Shown piece after piece: positions 26,653-36,649 of a stretch of 60,211 bases of DNA. A model generated the notes under the pieces. It did no database searches, was not told where the DNA came from, and saw nothing but the letters and a program-made list of their open reading frames with translations. The position numbers were made by a program, and so were the translations under genes. Numbering within the stretch: position 1 is the stretch's first letter; the number at the start of each line of letters is the position of its first letter. Source of the DNA: Bordetella parapertussis (GTDB taxonomy: Bacteria; Pseudomonadota; Gammaproteobacteria; Burkholderiales; Burkholderiaceae_C); contig CAMCWS010000002.1 in assembly GCA_945882755.1 (NCBI GenBank), forward strand, positions 1 through 60,211. Direction: 5' to 3'.

Positions 26653-28122
26653 TTATTCAGCGCGGTAATTCGGCGCTTCTTTGGTGATTTGCACATCATG
26701 GACATGGCTTTCGCGCATACCAGCGGTAGATATTTCAACGAACTCTGCGCGGTTGCGCATGTCTTCAATGCTGGCACAACCGCAATAGCCCATGGCGGCA
26801 CGAACACCACCTGCCATTTGATAGACGATGCTGACCATGGATCCTTTGTAAGGCACACGTCCTTCAATGCCTTCGGGTACCAATTTGTCTGCATTGGGGT
26901 TACCCGTGGTGGCTTCTTGAAAATAACGGTCTGCACTGCCCTGCTGCATAGCGCCAATGCTCCCCATGCCGCGGTAACTTTTGTAGCTGCGTCCTTGGTA
27001 AAGAATGACCTCGCCAGGCGCTTCTTCGGTACCCGCGAACATGCCACCCATCATCACGCAAGACGCACCTGCTGCAATGGCCTTGGCAATGTCGCCGCTG
27101 TAGCGAATACCGCCATCCGCAATCAAGGGCACGCCTGTGCCTTGCAAAGCCATGGCCACGTTGTCGATGGCGGTGATTTGAGGAACACCCACACCCGCCA
27201 CGATGCGCGTGGTGCAAATCGAGCCTGGTCCGATGCCCACCTTCACGCCATCAGCCCCCGCCTCTACCAAGGCCAAAGCGGCAGCGCCTGTAGCGATATT
27301 TCCACCTACCACATCAATTTGAGGGTAATTTTGCTTAACCCAGCGAACACGCTCAATCACACCGTGGCTATGCCCATGCGCAGTATCGACCACGATGGCA
27401 TCCACGCCCGCCTTGACTAGTGCGGCTACACGTTCTTCCGTACCAGGACCCACTCCCACCGCAGCGCCGACCCGCAATCGACCCGAAGCGTCCCGCGCTG
27501 CATTGGGGAAGCTGGTTTGCTTGGTGATGTCTTTCACGGTGATGAGGCCTTTGAGCTCAAACGCACCATTGACCACCAATAAGCGCTCCAACTTGTGCTT
27601 GTTCAACAAGGCTTTGGCTTGTTCGGGCGTCGTGCCCTCGGGCACGGTGATCAAACGCTCGCGTGGCGTCATGATTTCCTTGACCTTGACGTCATAGCGT
27701 GTTTCAAAACGCAAGTCACGTCCTGAGACGATACCCACCACTTTGCCGCCATCGCAAACAGGAAAACCCGAAATACCCATTTGTTCTGACATTGTCATGA
27801 CTTGGCGTACCGTGTGATCGGGCGTGATGACCACAGGGTCAAGCAAAACGCCGCTTTCATACCGCTTGACTTTGGCCACTTCCGCGGCTTGTTGCTCAGC
27901 AGTGAGGTTTTTGTGCACGATGCCCATGCCGCCTTCTTGGGCGATGGCAATGGCCAAGCGGGCTTCTGTGACTGTGTCCATGGCAGCTGACACCAAGGGC
28001 AAATTCAAAGCGATATGCCGCGAAAACTGAGTAGAGAGTTGGGTGTCCTTAGGCAGGACTTGTGAGTAGGCTGGGACCAGCAACACATCGTCGAAGGTCA
28101 GCGCTTTGCCAAGCAGGCGCAT
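26653..28122 (-). CDS. guaB: IMP dehydrogenase
   Basis: This 489-residue TIM-barrel enzyme carries out the NAD-dependent oxidation of IMP to XMP. It has two CBS domains inserted at about residues 95-205, the catalytic Cys loop [13 protein letters not shown] (about 297-309), the IMP-binding GGIRYSGDI, and the flap MGSIGAMQ. It is the first gene of the gua unit, divergent from the hybrid kinase operon across 107 bases. Confidence 0.97.
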   Translation of the reverse strand: MRLLGKALTFDDVLLVPAYSQVLPKDTQLSTQFSRHIALNLPLVSAAMDTVTEARLAIAIAQEGGMGIVHKNLTAEQQAAEVAKVKRYESGVLLDPVVITPDHTVRQVMTMSEQMGISGFPVCDGGKVVGIVSGRDLRFETRYDVKVKEIMTPRERLITVPEGTTPEQAKALLNKHKLERLLVVNGAFELKGLITVKDITKQTSFPNAARDASGRLRVGAAVGVGPGTEERVAALVKAGVDAIVVDTAHGHSHGVIERVRWVKQNYPQIDVVGGNIATGAAALALVEAGADGVKVGIGPGSICTTRIVAGVGVPQITAIDNVAMALQGTGVPLIADGGIRYSGDIAKAIAAGASCVMMGGMFAGTEEAPGEVILYQGRSYKSYRGMGSIGAMQQGSADRYFQEATTGNPNADKLVPEGIEGRVPYKGSMVSIVYQMAGGVRAAMGYCGCASIEDMRNRAEFVEISTAGMRESHVHDVQITKEAPNYRAE

Positions 28123-28229
28123 GGTATGTCTCCAAAAACACGATCATACCGGCATGGGAATCAGCTACCCCATCCCCTTGGCTTATTATTCAGATAACCA
28201 GTTGAAGGCATAACAGCCCTTTCTTTTCA

Positions 28230-29972
28230 ATGCATGCGTTCATTCCAAAAAATTTTTTTAATGCTTCAGTGAACGACAACCACGTTCTAGAGGTTTGGAA
28301 ACGCCAATTCATAGAACTTTTCTCGCTCATTGGGTTCCTCACCTGTTTGATCACTGGGTTGATTCCCAACAGTCAATACAACACTTTAGTTCTTCTATTC
28401 GCAGGTGCCTGTTTTGCTGTTTTAGGTCTTGCGTTCAGGCGAGGTTTGAATTGGTTCTGGGCCGTTAACTTGATCATGCTGGTTGCCAGCAGCTTGTTGC
28501 TCTATTTGATTTTTGTCACCGGTGGAACTGCGTCTGTTCTCATGATCTGGATTGCAGGCCTTTCATTGATGCCATTCATATTGCTCAGTAAACGAGTGGC
28601 TGTGACATGGCTCTTTTTGCACATCAATGCTTTGTTTATGATTTTGCTGGCCTCACAAGCAGGATGGATCGACACACAGAGCAACACCACAAAAGAGATG
28701 GTCTTATGGGCTTTCGCCAACAAAATGCTGGGCGCCATTACTTTGATAGTGATCCTTGATTTTTTAGACAACAGCCAACAAAAACAGTTAGAAAAACTGC
28801 AAATGCGTGGTCATGAACTGCGCAATATTCACCAAGAGTTGATTCGAGCCCAAAGCCACAAAGATGAATTTATTGCCTCTGTAGGTCATGAGTTGCGCAC
28901 ACCCATGAATGCCATCTTGGGTTTTAATGCGGTGCTACGTGATCAAGTTAATTCAAGCGCAGAGGATGAACAAAGGGTGGACATGATCCGCGAATCCACC
29001 CAGCATTTGCTGGCACTCATCAACGACATTTTGGATTTTTCACAGCTGCAAGCACAGCGCATGCAGCTCGGACAAGAACCCTATGCTTTGCACGCCGGTT
29101 TTGAAGAGATCGCTCAACGCCTGAACCGCCGAGCGATCGAGAAAAAACTCCAAGCCATTTGCAGCCTAGACCCGCTTTTGCCGCACTGGGTGTTGATGGA
29201 CCACAAACGCTTTTCTCAAATGATCGACAACTTGCTCGATAACGCCTTGAAGTTCACCAACCAAGGTGAAATAGCCCTGCACTTCAAAAGCTGTGAACTT
29301 GGCTTACGAATTGAGGTGAAAGACTCGGGTATCGGCATGACTCCTGAGCAAGCCTCCCATATTTTTGGGCGCTTTGAGAAGGTCTCCATGAACCCCGTTC
29401 ACCTGTATGGTGGTACCGGACTGGGTTTATCGATTTGTGAAAAATTAGTCCAGCTTCAAAATGGCCGTATAGGCGTGAGCAGTACTTTGAACCAAGGGTC
29501 CTTGTTTTGGGTGGAACTGCCTTTATTGCTAACTGAAGCGCCCCATGCGCTTATCGTCGAAGGTGAGTCATCTGGTGCTTTGAATAACTTTCCAAGTGTA
29601 TTTTTGGTGGTGGATGACCAAGCAGTTAACCTTTTGGTCGCTCAGCGACTGCTGCAAAAAATATGGCCTGGTTGCAGAGTGCACACCACCACCTCAGGTC
29701 AAGAGGCTTTGCTGTGGTTGAAAGCGAATTCAGTCGACATGGTGCTCATGGACATGTTCATGCCTGACATGGATGGTCTAGAAGCGACTCACCACATCCG
29801 CAGTTTGGATACACCTGTGAAGAACGTGAGGATTATAGGACTGACCGCCAGCAGCAATTCAAATGACCACAAGCAATGTTTAGAAGCCGGCATGAACGAT
29901 ATCGTGTTCAAACCACTTGAGCAGGATGCACTTCAAACATGCGTCATGCGTTGCTGGAGAACCCAGCCATGA
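28230..29972 (+). CDS. Hybrid sensor histidine kinase / response regulator (first of a tandem pair)
   Basis: This 580-residue protein has about six transmembrane helices (about residues 30-180), a short coiled coil, a dimerisation/phosphoacceptor domain with His220 in SVGHELRTP, a catalytic domain with the N-box DNALKF (about 337-342) and GTGLGLS, and a C-terminal receiver (about 457-575) with Asp508 and Lys561. There is no recognisable extracytoplasmic sensor domain, so the signal is probably sensed by the membrane part. The stop overlaps the next start as ATGA. Confidence 0.93.
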   Translation: MHAFIPKNFFNASVNDNHVLEVWKRQFIELFSLIGFLTCLITGLIPNSQYNTLVLLFAGACFAVLGLAFRRGLNWFWAVNLIMLVASSLLLYLIFVTGGTASVLMIWIAGLSLMPFILLSKRVAVTWLFLHINALFMILLASQAGWIDTQSNTTKEMVLWAFANKMLGAITLIVILDFLDNSQQKQLEKLQMRGHELRNIHQELIRAQSHKDEFIASVGHELRTPMNAILGFNAVLRDQVNSSAEDEQRVDMIRESTQHLLALINDILDFSQLQAQRMQLGQEPYALHAGFEEIAQRLNRRAIEKKLQAICSLDPLLPHWVLMDHKRFSQMIDNLLDNALKFTNQGEIALHFKSCELGLRIEVKDSGIGMTPEQASHIFGRFEKVSMNPVHLYGGTGLGLSICEKLVQLQNGRIGVSSTLNQGSLFWVELPLLLTEAPHALIVEGESSGALNNFPSVFLVVDDQAVNLLVAQRLLQKIWPGCRVHTTTSGQEALLWLKANSVDMVLMDMFMPDMDGLEATHHIRSLDTPVKNVRIIGLTASSNSNDHKQCLEAGMNDIVFKPLEQDALQTCVMRCWRTQP

Positions 29973-31720
29973 ACCTCGCTGAATCGCTGAGACGAATCAC
30001 CCCCACCCGCTTGCGTGAAGGTCGCATGCCGTTTGTGTTTTATTCAGGCGTCGTGTTACTGATCGTGATTGCCCTGATTGCCATTTTGACGCCCACCATT
30101 GGCAGCCAAGAAGGTCGCTATGCCTTTATGGGAGTCATCGCATTGAGTTTGGTGATGCTCAATGCGGGTGTATCAGCAAAACAATTGCTGACATTTGTGT
30201 GTGTCTATGCAGCGATACACATCACCTTAGCCTCATGGTTTAGCCAAGGCATTTTTTCGCCGCGTATCAATTGGCTCTACCTCATCCCCATTTTGATGAT
30301 GCATATGGTCAGTCGCCGCGCAGCCTGGACATGGACCGGAATCATCATTGCATTGCAAGTTGCCATCTCGACACTCACCTATTCTGATCTTCTGCCTAAC
30401 AACACGCCTTTAAACAAGACACACGAGGTGTATGCTTTTTTTGTTTACTTCGTTACAGCCAGCAGTTTGATTGCGTTAACGCTGATTTACCAAGGCATCA
30501 GCAATAAAGCCATTGCAGAGATCAAAGTTCGAAATGAAGAACTGGAGACTAAACGACAAGAATTGCAAGCCATTGTGGATATCAGAGACCAGTTCATCGC
30601 CTCGGTCAGTCATGAACTGCGTACCCCCATGAATGCCATCATGGGCTTTAATGACTTGCTACAACAGTCACAAGCCCAAAACCCAAAGGCATTTGAAGTA
30701 TTGCAACTCACTCAGCAATCCGGCGAGCATTTGCTCACAGTGATCAATGATGTGTTGGACTACTCGCAATTTCAATCTGGCAAATTGGGAATCCATCCAG
30801 AGCCATTTGAATTGCGTAAAACCGTTGCCAACGCCATGGAACTGTTTGCCAACCGCGTCAAAAGCATGCGACTCGATTTTCAATGCGAGGTTGATGAAGC
30901 TCTGCCAGCATGGGTCATCGCCGATCGACACAGGCTAATGCAAATTTTGGTGAACTTGTTGGGTAACGCCCTCAAATTTACGCAGCAAGGTCATGTGACG
31001 CTGCGTGTCAAATCAATCGACGGGTTTGTGGTGTTTGAAGTCGAGGACACCGGCATAGGCATCTCGCAGGAGCAACAGTCAAAGGTGTTTGAACGCTTTT
31101 CCCAGGCCACGGTGCAAACCCAAGCAATGTATGGCGGCAATGGCTTAGGGTTGGCCATTTCTAAGCGCTTGGTGGAACTCATGGGTGGGGACATTGGGGT
31201 GCGCAGCCAGTTAGGAAAGGGCAGCCTATTTTGGTTCACTGTTCCGTTGTTGGCCACAGAACCCAAGCGCACAAACCTTGTGCCAAGCCCACGCTTTGAC
31301 AAATTGCAGCAACATGCTTGGCGCTTTTTAATCGTTGATGATGTTGCCATGAACCGCTTGCTGCTTCGTCAAATTTTAAAATTGGAATACCCCAATGCGT
31401 ATATGAGTGAAGCTGAGGACGGCTTACACGCTTTGCAATCTCTCAAAAATGCAGACTTTGATCTGGTATTCATGGACATGATCATGCCGCAAATGGACGG
31501 GATAGAGGCCAGCAAATCGATTCGCAGTACCGTGGATGTGCAAGGTCAGCACTTGCCAATTTTGGGTTTATCCGCCAACGTCAATTCTGGTGACCGAGAC
31601 AGATTTATGCAAGCGGGTGCGGATGACTTTTTGCTCAAACCCTATGACCGCCAAACCTTGGTTGAAGTTACTGAGAGGTTGTTGTTTACCTCCACTTACG
31701 CGACTAACGTGACTCAGTAA
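29969..31720 (+). CDS. Hybrid sensor histidine kinase / response regulator (second of a tandem pair)
   Basis: This 583-residue paralogue of the upstream gene has the same architecture: about six transmembrane helices (about 22-175), coiled coil, His215 in SVSHELRTP, N-box GNALKF, GNGLGLA, and a receiver with Asp503 and Lys557. The start is ATG 29969, four bases overlapping the first kinase. The two are clearly related, so a duplication followed by divergence of the membrane sensor is likely. No Hpt domain is present in either. The 3' end overlaps the convergent rnfH by seven bases. Confidence 0.93.
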   Translation: MNLAESLRRITPTRLREGRMPFVFYSGVVLLIVIALIAILTPTIGSQEGRYAFMGVIALSLVMLNAGVSAKQLLTFVCVYAAIHITLASWFSQGIFSPRINWLYLIPILMMHMVSRRAAWTWTGIIIALQVAISTLTYSDLLPNNTPLNKTHEVYAFFVYFVTASSLIALTLIYQGISNKAIAEIKVRNEELETKRQELQAIVDIRDQFIASVSHELRTPMNAIMGFNDLLQQSQAQNPKAFEVLQLTQQSGEHLLTVINDVLDYSQFQSGKLGIHPEPFELRKTVANAMELFANRVKSMRLDFQCEVDEALPAWVIADRHRLMQILVNLLGNALKFTQQGHVTLRVKSIDGFVVFEVEDTGIGISQEQQSKVFERFSQATVQTQAMYGGNGLGLAISKRLVELMGGDIGVRSQLGKGSLFWFTVPLLATEPKRTNLVPSPRFDKLQQHAWRFLIVDDVAMNRLLLRQILKLEYPNAYMSEAEDGLHALQSLKNADFDLVFMDMIMPQMDGIEASKSIRSTVDVQGQHLPILGLSANVNSGDRDRFMQAGADDFLLKPYDRQTLVEVTERLLFTSTYATNVTQ

Positions 31721-32043
31721 CCCGCTTTCGCACCTTGCCTTCTTTTGGCAAACAAACCCGCAGCGCGGCTTCCTTGCTGGTTAAAACGCAAGCGACGCGC
31801 CTCTTTGGGGTCGACCAGCAAGGGACGTAGCAATTCAAGGCGGTCACCCTGCACAAGTGGCGTATCTGTTTGCACAGTTTTACCCCAAACGGCAGAACGC
31901 CACGAAGAAAAAGCTTCTGTATTGAGTCGCAGTTGCTCAAGTGCGATGACTTTTACTTGAGCCGCTGTTGAGCCTTCATCGCAGTCAACCAATACAACCA
32001 GCACTTGACGCGGCCCCATGGAGATCAAGACTTCAATTTTCAT
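31714..32043 (-). CDS. rnfH: RnfH family protein
   Basis: This 109-residue ubiquitin-like fold protein of the UPF0125/RnfH family shows PRQVLVVLVDCDEGSTAAQV and the characteristic DRLELLRPLLVDPKEARRLR. The exact function is not established. As in many proteobacteria it follows ratA, and here its ATG overlaps the ratA stop by four bases. Confidence 0.9.
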   Translation of the reverse strand: MKIEVLISMGPRQVLVVLVDCDEGSTAAQVKVIALEQLRLNTEAFSSWRSAVWGKTVQTDTPLVQGDRLELLRPLLVDPKEARRLRFNQQGSRAAGLFAKRRQGAKAGY

Positions 32044-32474
32044 GAGGCGTAGACCACCTCTGCCCGTTTCACAAACGAGTCGACCAAAGTCGCGGCTATG
32101 CGGTCAAACACAGGGCCTACCAAAGCACCAAAGACGGAATCAAAACTGTAGGAAAGTTTCAGCTCCACTCGGCAAGCACGCTCATCCCCTAAAGCAATGA
32201 AATTCCACTCCCCTTGCAAGTGCTTGAAAGGGCCGTCCACCAAATCGAGCCGCACCTGTTGCGGCATGACATGGGTGTTGTGTGTGGTGAAACTTTTATG
32301 CAAGCCGCCGAATGTCATGCCAATACGGGCGGTCATGGCGTCGGGTGTTTCATCGAGTATTTCGGTCTTGTCGCACCAAGGCAGAAAACGCGGGTAGCTG
32401 CGGACATCAACGACCAAATTGAACATCTCTTGTGCGCTAAACCAGATAAGGACAGACTTCTCGATGGTTTTCAT
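32040..32474 (-). CDS. ratA: Ribosome-association toxin RatA / COQ10-type START domain
   Basis: This 144-residue START-fold protein begins MKTIEKSVLIWFSAQEMF, then VDVRSYPRFLPWC, which is the family signature. In E. coli RatA is reported to block 70S association, while homologues bind lipids or coenzyme Q, so the role may be ubiquinone-related instead. It is divergent from smpB (71 bases) and overlaps rnfH, the standard smpB/ratA/rnfH neighbourhood. Confidence 0.9.
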   Translation of the reverse strand: MKTIEKSVLIWFSAQEMFNLVVDVRSYPRFLPWCDKTEILDETPDAMTARIGMTFGGLHKSFTTHNTHVMPQQVRLDLVDGPFKHLQGEWNFIALGDERACRVELKLSYSFDSVFGALVGPVFDRIAATLVDSFVKRAEVVYAS

Positions 32475-32545
32475 AGAATGGGGGCTCTGCCAAGTTGGCG
32501 GTTGTGGCGATTGTAAAGACCTCGCCTTTCTCTTTTACCCCCCTT

Positions 32546-33019
32546 ATGGCCACCAAAACCGACGCATCCACTCGCATTGCCGACAACAAAAAAGCGGCCT
32601 TTAACTACTTTTTCGAGGAACGCCTAGAAGCTGGGATGGTCTTGGAAGGGTGGGAAGTCAAAGCTGCGCGTGAAGGCAAGGTGCAACTGACAGACGGCTA
32701 TGTGGTCATTCGCAATGGCGAAATGTATGTCATTGGTTGCCAAATCAACCCGCTGAAAACCGCCTCTACCCACGTCAACCCTGATGCGGTACGTTCACGA
32801 AAACTGCTGCTGCACAAAGAAGAAATTCGACGCCTGATTGGCAAGGTGGAGCAAAAAGGTTACACCTTGGTGCCGCTTAATTTGCATTGGAAAAATGGAC
32901 GCATCAAATGCGAAATTGCTTTGGCCAAAGGCAAGGCAGAGCATGACAAACGCGACACCATCAAGGACCGTGAAGGCAAGCGCGAAGTTGAACGTGCCAT
33001 GAAGAGCCGTACCCGCTGA
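32546..33019 (+). CDS. smpB: SsrA-binding protein SmpB
   Basis: This 157-residue partner of tmRNA in rescue of stalled ribosomes starts at ATG 32546. [20 protein letters not shown] and [11 protein letters not shown] are the RNA-binding core, [13 protein letters not shown] follows, and the tail is basic ([20 protein letters not shown]), as needed to enter the decoding centre. The tmRNA gene itself is not in the window. It abuts the convergent ABC ATPase gene with no gap. Confidence 0.95.
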   Translation: MATKTDASTRIADNKKAAFNYFFEERLEAGMVLEGWEVKAAREGKVQLTDGYVVIRNGEMYVIGCQINPLKTASTHVNPDAVRSRKLLLHKEEIRRLIGKVEQKGYTLVPLNLHWKNGRIKCEIALAKGKAEHDKRDTIKDREGKREVERAMKSRTR

Positions 33020-33697
33020 TTAACCGATCAGTTGAGACTGTCCGGCCTCTATCAGCAAGCGTTGATCGCATCGCTGGCTAAGAGCAATATCGTGGGTGAC
33101 CAAGACCAAGGTTGTCCCCAATTCTTGATTAAGGTCCAGCATCAGCGCCATGACTTTTTCGCCGGTGGCATGGTCTAAGCTGCCAGTGGGTTCATCAGCC
33201 AGCAAAACATCTGGCTTGACCACAAAAGCCCGCGCCAACGCCACACGTTGCTGCTCGCCACCGCTCATGACTTTAGGGTAGTGATTCAGACGCTCTGAGA
33301 GGCCAACCCGGGCAAGCATCTCTTTGGCCACAGGTTTAGGGTTGGGGTGACCTGACAGTTCAAGCGGCAACATCACGTTTTCGAGCGCTGTGAGGGGCGC
33401 CAACAATTGAAAACTTTGAAACACAAAACCGATGTGCTTGGCGCGCAATGCAGCCCGTTGGTCTTCATCCAAGAGAAAAAGGTCTTGACCGGCAATATGC
33501 ACCGTGCCTTGGGTGGGCGTATCTAAACCTGCCATGATGGCCAGCAAAGTACTTTTGCCCGAGCCAGAAGCGCCCACAATGGCCAAGGTTTGTCGAGCAT
33601 TTAAAGAAAAATCGATATCGCGGAGAATGTCGAGGGTGCCAGTGGCATCGGTGACAGATTTGTAAACATGAGAGACGGCAATCAGGCTGGAGGACAT
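33020..33697 (-). CDS. LolD/YbbA-like ABC transporter ATPase
   Basis: This 225-residue ATPase starts at ATG 33697 (another ATG at 33709 would overlap the divergent esterase start). Walker A is GASGSGKST, the signature is MSGGEQQR, and Walker B is [12 protein letters not shown]. By sequence and by its divergent pairing with a TesA-like esterase it is most like E. coli YbbA of the MacB/LolD family; the partner permease (YbbP-like) is not seen in the window. Transport role unknown. Confidence 0.85.
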   Translation of the reverse strand: MSSSLIAVSHVYKSVTDATGTLDILRDIDFSLNARQTLAIVGASGSGKSTLLAIMAGLDTPTQGTVHIAGQDLFLLDEDQRAALRAKHIGFVFQSFQLLAPLTALENVMLPLELSGHPNPKPVAKEMLARVGLSERLNHYPKVMSGGEQQRVALARAFVVKPDVLLADEPTGSLDHATGEKVMALMLDLNQELGTTLVLVTHDIALSQRCDQRLLIEAGQSQLIG

Positions 33698-33702
33698 ATA
33701 CA

Positions 33703-34344
33703 GTGCCATTGTGGAGACGACGTTACTTTAACTTGCTGGCCTTGGGCCTGTTAACGCAAGGTGTATTTTCCCCTTTGGCCTTGGCGAAAGATCGCAAACT
33801 GTTGGTGGTTGGCGACTCCCTCAGCGCCGAATATGGTTTGCCACGCGGCAGTGGCTGGGTCGCTTTGCTGGCGCAACAACTGCTCAAAGAACAATCAACT
33901 TGGCAAGTGGTCAATGCCAGCATCAGTGGCGACACCACAGCGGGCGGTCGCTCCCGCTTGCCTGCGCTTTTACAACAACACCAACCCGGGATCGTCATCA
34001 TTGAGTTGGGGGGCAATGATGCATTGCGTGGTTTTTCAATGAAGATGACAAAAGACAACTTGCAAGAGATGATCAAAGCATGCCAAGCAATCAAAGCCAA
34101 AGTGCTGTTGGTGGGTATGCAAGTTCCGCCTAACTATGGGGCCGACTATGCAGCAGAGTTTTCACAAGTTTTTGTCCGTTTGAGCAAGACCTATAAAACA
34201 GCCGTGGTTCCTTTTTTACTGAAAGGCATTGCGGACACACCCAACGCCGCTGAGTGGTTCCAAGCGGATCGTATTCACCCCAACGCCGCCGCACACCCGA
34301 AAATGCTTGCCAATGTGTGGCCAGTGTTAAAGAAATTGCTCTGA
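33703..34344 (+). CDS. TesA-like GDSL arylesterase/thioesterase
   Basis: This 213-residue SGNH hydrolase has a signal peptide (to about residue 28), GDSLS with nucleophile Ser39, Gly in GDTTAGG, GGND with Asn105, and the DxxH pair in DRIHP near the end. The start is GTG 33703, with GGAGG about ten bases upstream. Periplasmic. TesA of E. coli cleaves acyl-CoA, lysophospholipids and other esters. It overlaps the next gene by one base (TGATG). Confidence 0.9.
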   Translation: MPLWRRRYFNLLALGLLTQGVFSPLALAKDRKLLVVGDSLSAEYGLPRGSGWVALLAQQLLKEQSTWQVVNASISGDTTAGGRSRLPALLQQHQPGIVIIELGGNDALRGFSMKMTKDNLQEMIKACQAIKAKVLLVGMQVPPNYGADYAAEFSQVFVRLSKTYKTAVVPFLLKGIADTPNAAEWFQADRIHPNAAAHPKMLANVWPVLKKLL

Positions 34345-35426
34345 TGCCTGTTGAACTTGTCAGCGCAGAAGAGGCCATGGCCTTAATGATGCACAACGAT
34401 GGTTTGAGTTGCATCATTGATGCCCGCAGCGAAGATGAGTTTGCCCTTGACCATTTGCCCTCGGCGCTCAATTGGCCTTCTCTCACCAACGAAGAACGCA
34501 TCAAGGTAGGCACACTTTACAAACAAGTCGGCGCTTTCGAGGCCAACAAACTTGGCGCATCGTTGGTTGCGGCCAATATCGCCAAACATATTGAAAAGTA
34601 TGTGATGGACCTGCCTAAATCATGGCGGCCATTGGTTTACTGCTGGCGTGGGGGAAAGCGAAGCGGCTCTTTGGCCTTGGTGCTTGGGCAGATTGGCTTC
34701 AAAGTCAATGTCATTGAAGGGGGCTATAAAGCCTTTCGTGCCGCCGTTGTTCAGCAGACCAGTCAGTTGGCCCTTAGCCTTCAATTCAAGGTCGTCACTG
34801 GTCCCACTGGTTCAGGAAAAACACGACTGCTTCATGCCTTAGCCGCAGAAGGTGCGCAAGTTTTAGACCTTGAAGCGCTGGCAGTGCATCGCAGTTCGGT
34901 GTTGGGCCGTATTCCGGGCCAATCGCAGCCCAGTCAAAAGCAATTTGACATGCGTGTGTGGAATACGCTTCGCCAATTTGACCCAAGCCAAGTGGTCTAT
35001 GTAGAAGCAGAGAGCAAAAAAGTGGGCAATGTCAGTGTGCCTGAAACGCTGATGGAGACGATGCGAGCCAGCCAGTGCATTGACTTGATATTGCCCTTGG
35101 AAGAAAGAGTAGAACTGCTCATGGAGGACTATGCGTTTTTTGCACAAGACCCTGAGCAGTTTTGCAACAGACTGACAACCCTCATTGAAGCACGTGGCAA
35201 AGTGGTTATTGAGCAATGGCAGTCACTGGTTCACTCAGGCCACATTCGCCAAGTGGTGCAAGAGTTGTTGTCAGAGCACTATGACCCCACCTATGCTCGG
35301 TCGGTAGAGCGCAATTTCCGTTGCTGGCCTGATGCCCTCAAGGTAGAGTTGAAAGACCACCATGCAGCATCACTGCAAGCACTGGCCAAGCAGTTGATCG
35401 CGCAGACAAATCAAATTCCTGCTTGA
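34344..35426 (+). CDS. mnmH: tRNA 2-selenouridine/geranyl-2-thiouridine synthase
   Basis: This 360-residue protein (also called SelU or YbbB) has an N-terminal rhodanese domain with Cys100 in VYCWRGGKRSG and a C-terminal P-loop domain with GPTGSGKT (153-160). It replaces sulfur by selenium at wobble uridine 34 of certain tRNAs, using selenophosphate. No selD is visible here, so geranylation alone or a distant selD are both possible. The ATG at 34344 overlaps the esterase stop by one base. The ybbA/tesA/ybbB grouping also occurs in E. coli. The 3' end overlaps metC by 16 bases. Confidence 0.93.
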   Translation: MPVELVSAEEAMALMMHNDGLSCIIDARSEDEFALDHLPSALNWPSLTNEERIKVGTLYKQVGAFEANKLGASLVAANIAKHIEKYVMDLPKSWRPLVYCWRGGKRSGSLALVLGQIGFKVNVIEGGYKAFRAAVVQQTSQLALSLQFKVVTGPTGSGKTRLLHALAAEGAQVLDLEALAVHRSSVLGRIPGQSQPSQKQFDMRVWNTLRQFDPSQVVYVEAESKKVGNVSVPETLMETMRASQCIDLILPLEERVELLMEDYAFFAQDPEQFCNRLTTLIEARGKVVIEQWQSLVHSGHIRQVVQELLSEHYDPTYARSVERNFRCWPDALKVELKDHHAASLQALAKQLIAQTNQIPA

Positions 35427-36646
35427 GCAAGCGCTTGAGCCACATCGTCAATCAAATCTTCAGCAGCTTCTAACCCCACCGATAAACGTACAAAGCCGCC
35501 TTGCAACAAAGCTTCATTCGACATGAGGCGTAACTCTCGCAAATGGTAAGGAACCACCAAGCTCATGGGGCCGCCCCAGCTAAAGCCCAATTTGAATAGC
35601 CGCAGTGAATCACAAAAGGTATCGAGTTGCGCTTGACTGATGGCCGGATCCAAACGCAATCCCAGCAAAGCAGCGGCAAGACCCTCAAAATGAACTGGCC
35701 CTTGCGCAGGTTGATCGCCTGCACACAAACGCCGCCAGTGAGGGTGGCCAGGCGAGGACACCACCGCAGGGTGCAGTACCTGCGCAAACGCAGACTGCTG
35801 CAAGCACCAAGCGGCCAACGCCCTGGCTGTTGCATCTTGTTGCTTGTAGCGCAATTCCATGCTCGGCAATGAACGCAACACCAGTTCGGCGTCGTTGGCA
35901 CCAACCCCGAAGCCCATGCGCATATGGCTGAGTTTGAGCTGTTTGGCCAATTGGTCATCACAGGTGGTGACGCTGCCCATCAAGACATCGCCTCCGCCAC
36001 TGGGAAATTTTGTCAAAGCGTGAACGCTGATGTCTACGCCTAGTGGCATGGTGCCTTGTGCTGGCTCAAGATCAAACGGGGCAAACGCCAAACCTGCACC
36101 CCAGGTGTTGTCCAGCGCGGTCAAGACGCCCTTGCTACGCGCCAATCTAACCATTTCAAACACGTCGGGAAATTCCAGCGTCACAGACCCAGCAGCTTCA
36201 AGCCAAATCAATCGGGTTTGCGGCGTGATGCGCAAAGACAGATCGGCAAGATCCATCGGGTCGTAGAGTTGAAAGGTAATGCCCCATTGTTTCAACTCAC
36301 CTTCGGCAAATGTTTTGTGAGGGCCATAGACGTTGTCAGGCAATAAAATTTCGTCCCCCTGCTTAAGCAGTGCCATGTTGACCAGTGCGATCGCAGCAAG
36401 GCCACTGGGTACCAAGACCGCGTGTTGAGCGCCCTCTAGGTAGCAAATGCGCTCTTCTAAGGTAAATGTGGTGGGTGTTCCATGCAGGCCATAGGTATAG
36501 CCTTTTTTATCCAGCCATGTGCGCTCACGCATGGCTTGCACATTAGGAAAAATAACCGTCGACGCTTTGTGTACGGCAATTTGAGGCGCCGCAAAATCAG
36601 AAGGCGCTTTGTAGCCGTGGTGAATCAGCTCAGTGACGGGCTTCAT
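35411..36646 (-). CDS. metC: Cystathionine beta-lyase
   Basis: This 411-residue Cys/Met-metabolism PLP enzyme makes homocysteine, pyruvate and ammonia from cystathionine. The PLP Lys is in HALTKFPSGGGD. YGLHGTPTTFTLEERI and PSGLAAIALVNMAL are typical of the MetC branch rather than MetB, and the YGxHxTPT pattern supports this. The gene ends inside mnmH on the other strand and starts three bases after the phosphoribosyltransferase stop, so it is probably the last gene of the hfq-purA run. Confidence 0.88.
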   Translation of the reverse strand: MKPVTELIHHGYKAPSDFAAPQIAVHKASTVIFPNVQAMRERTWLDKKGYTYGLHGTPTTFTLEERICYLEGAQHAVLVPSGLAAIALVNMALLKQGDEILLPDNVYGPHKTFAEGELKQWGITFQLYDPMDLADLSLRITPQTRLIWLEAAGSVTLEFPDVFEMVRLARSKGVLTALDNTWGAGLAFAPFDLEPAQGTMPLGVDISVHALTKFPSGGGDVLMGSVTTCDDQLAKQLKLSHMRMGFGVGANDAELVLRSLPSMELRYKQQDATARALAAWCLQQSAFAQVLHPAVVSSPGHPHWRRLCAGDQPAQGPVHFEGLAAALLGLRLDPAISQAQLDTFCDSLRLFKLGFSWGGPMSLVVPYHLRELRLMSNEALLQGGFVRLSVGLEAAEDLIDDVAQALAQAGI

Positions 36647-36649
36647 GCA

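Noticed and set aside
26689..27420. A 243-residue plus-strand open frame over guaB
   Set aside because: Antisense to guaB, which carries CBS domains and the catalytic Cys loop; no motifs in the antisense protein.
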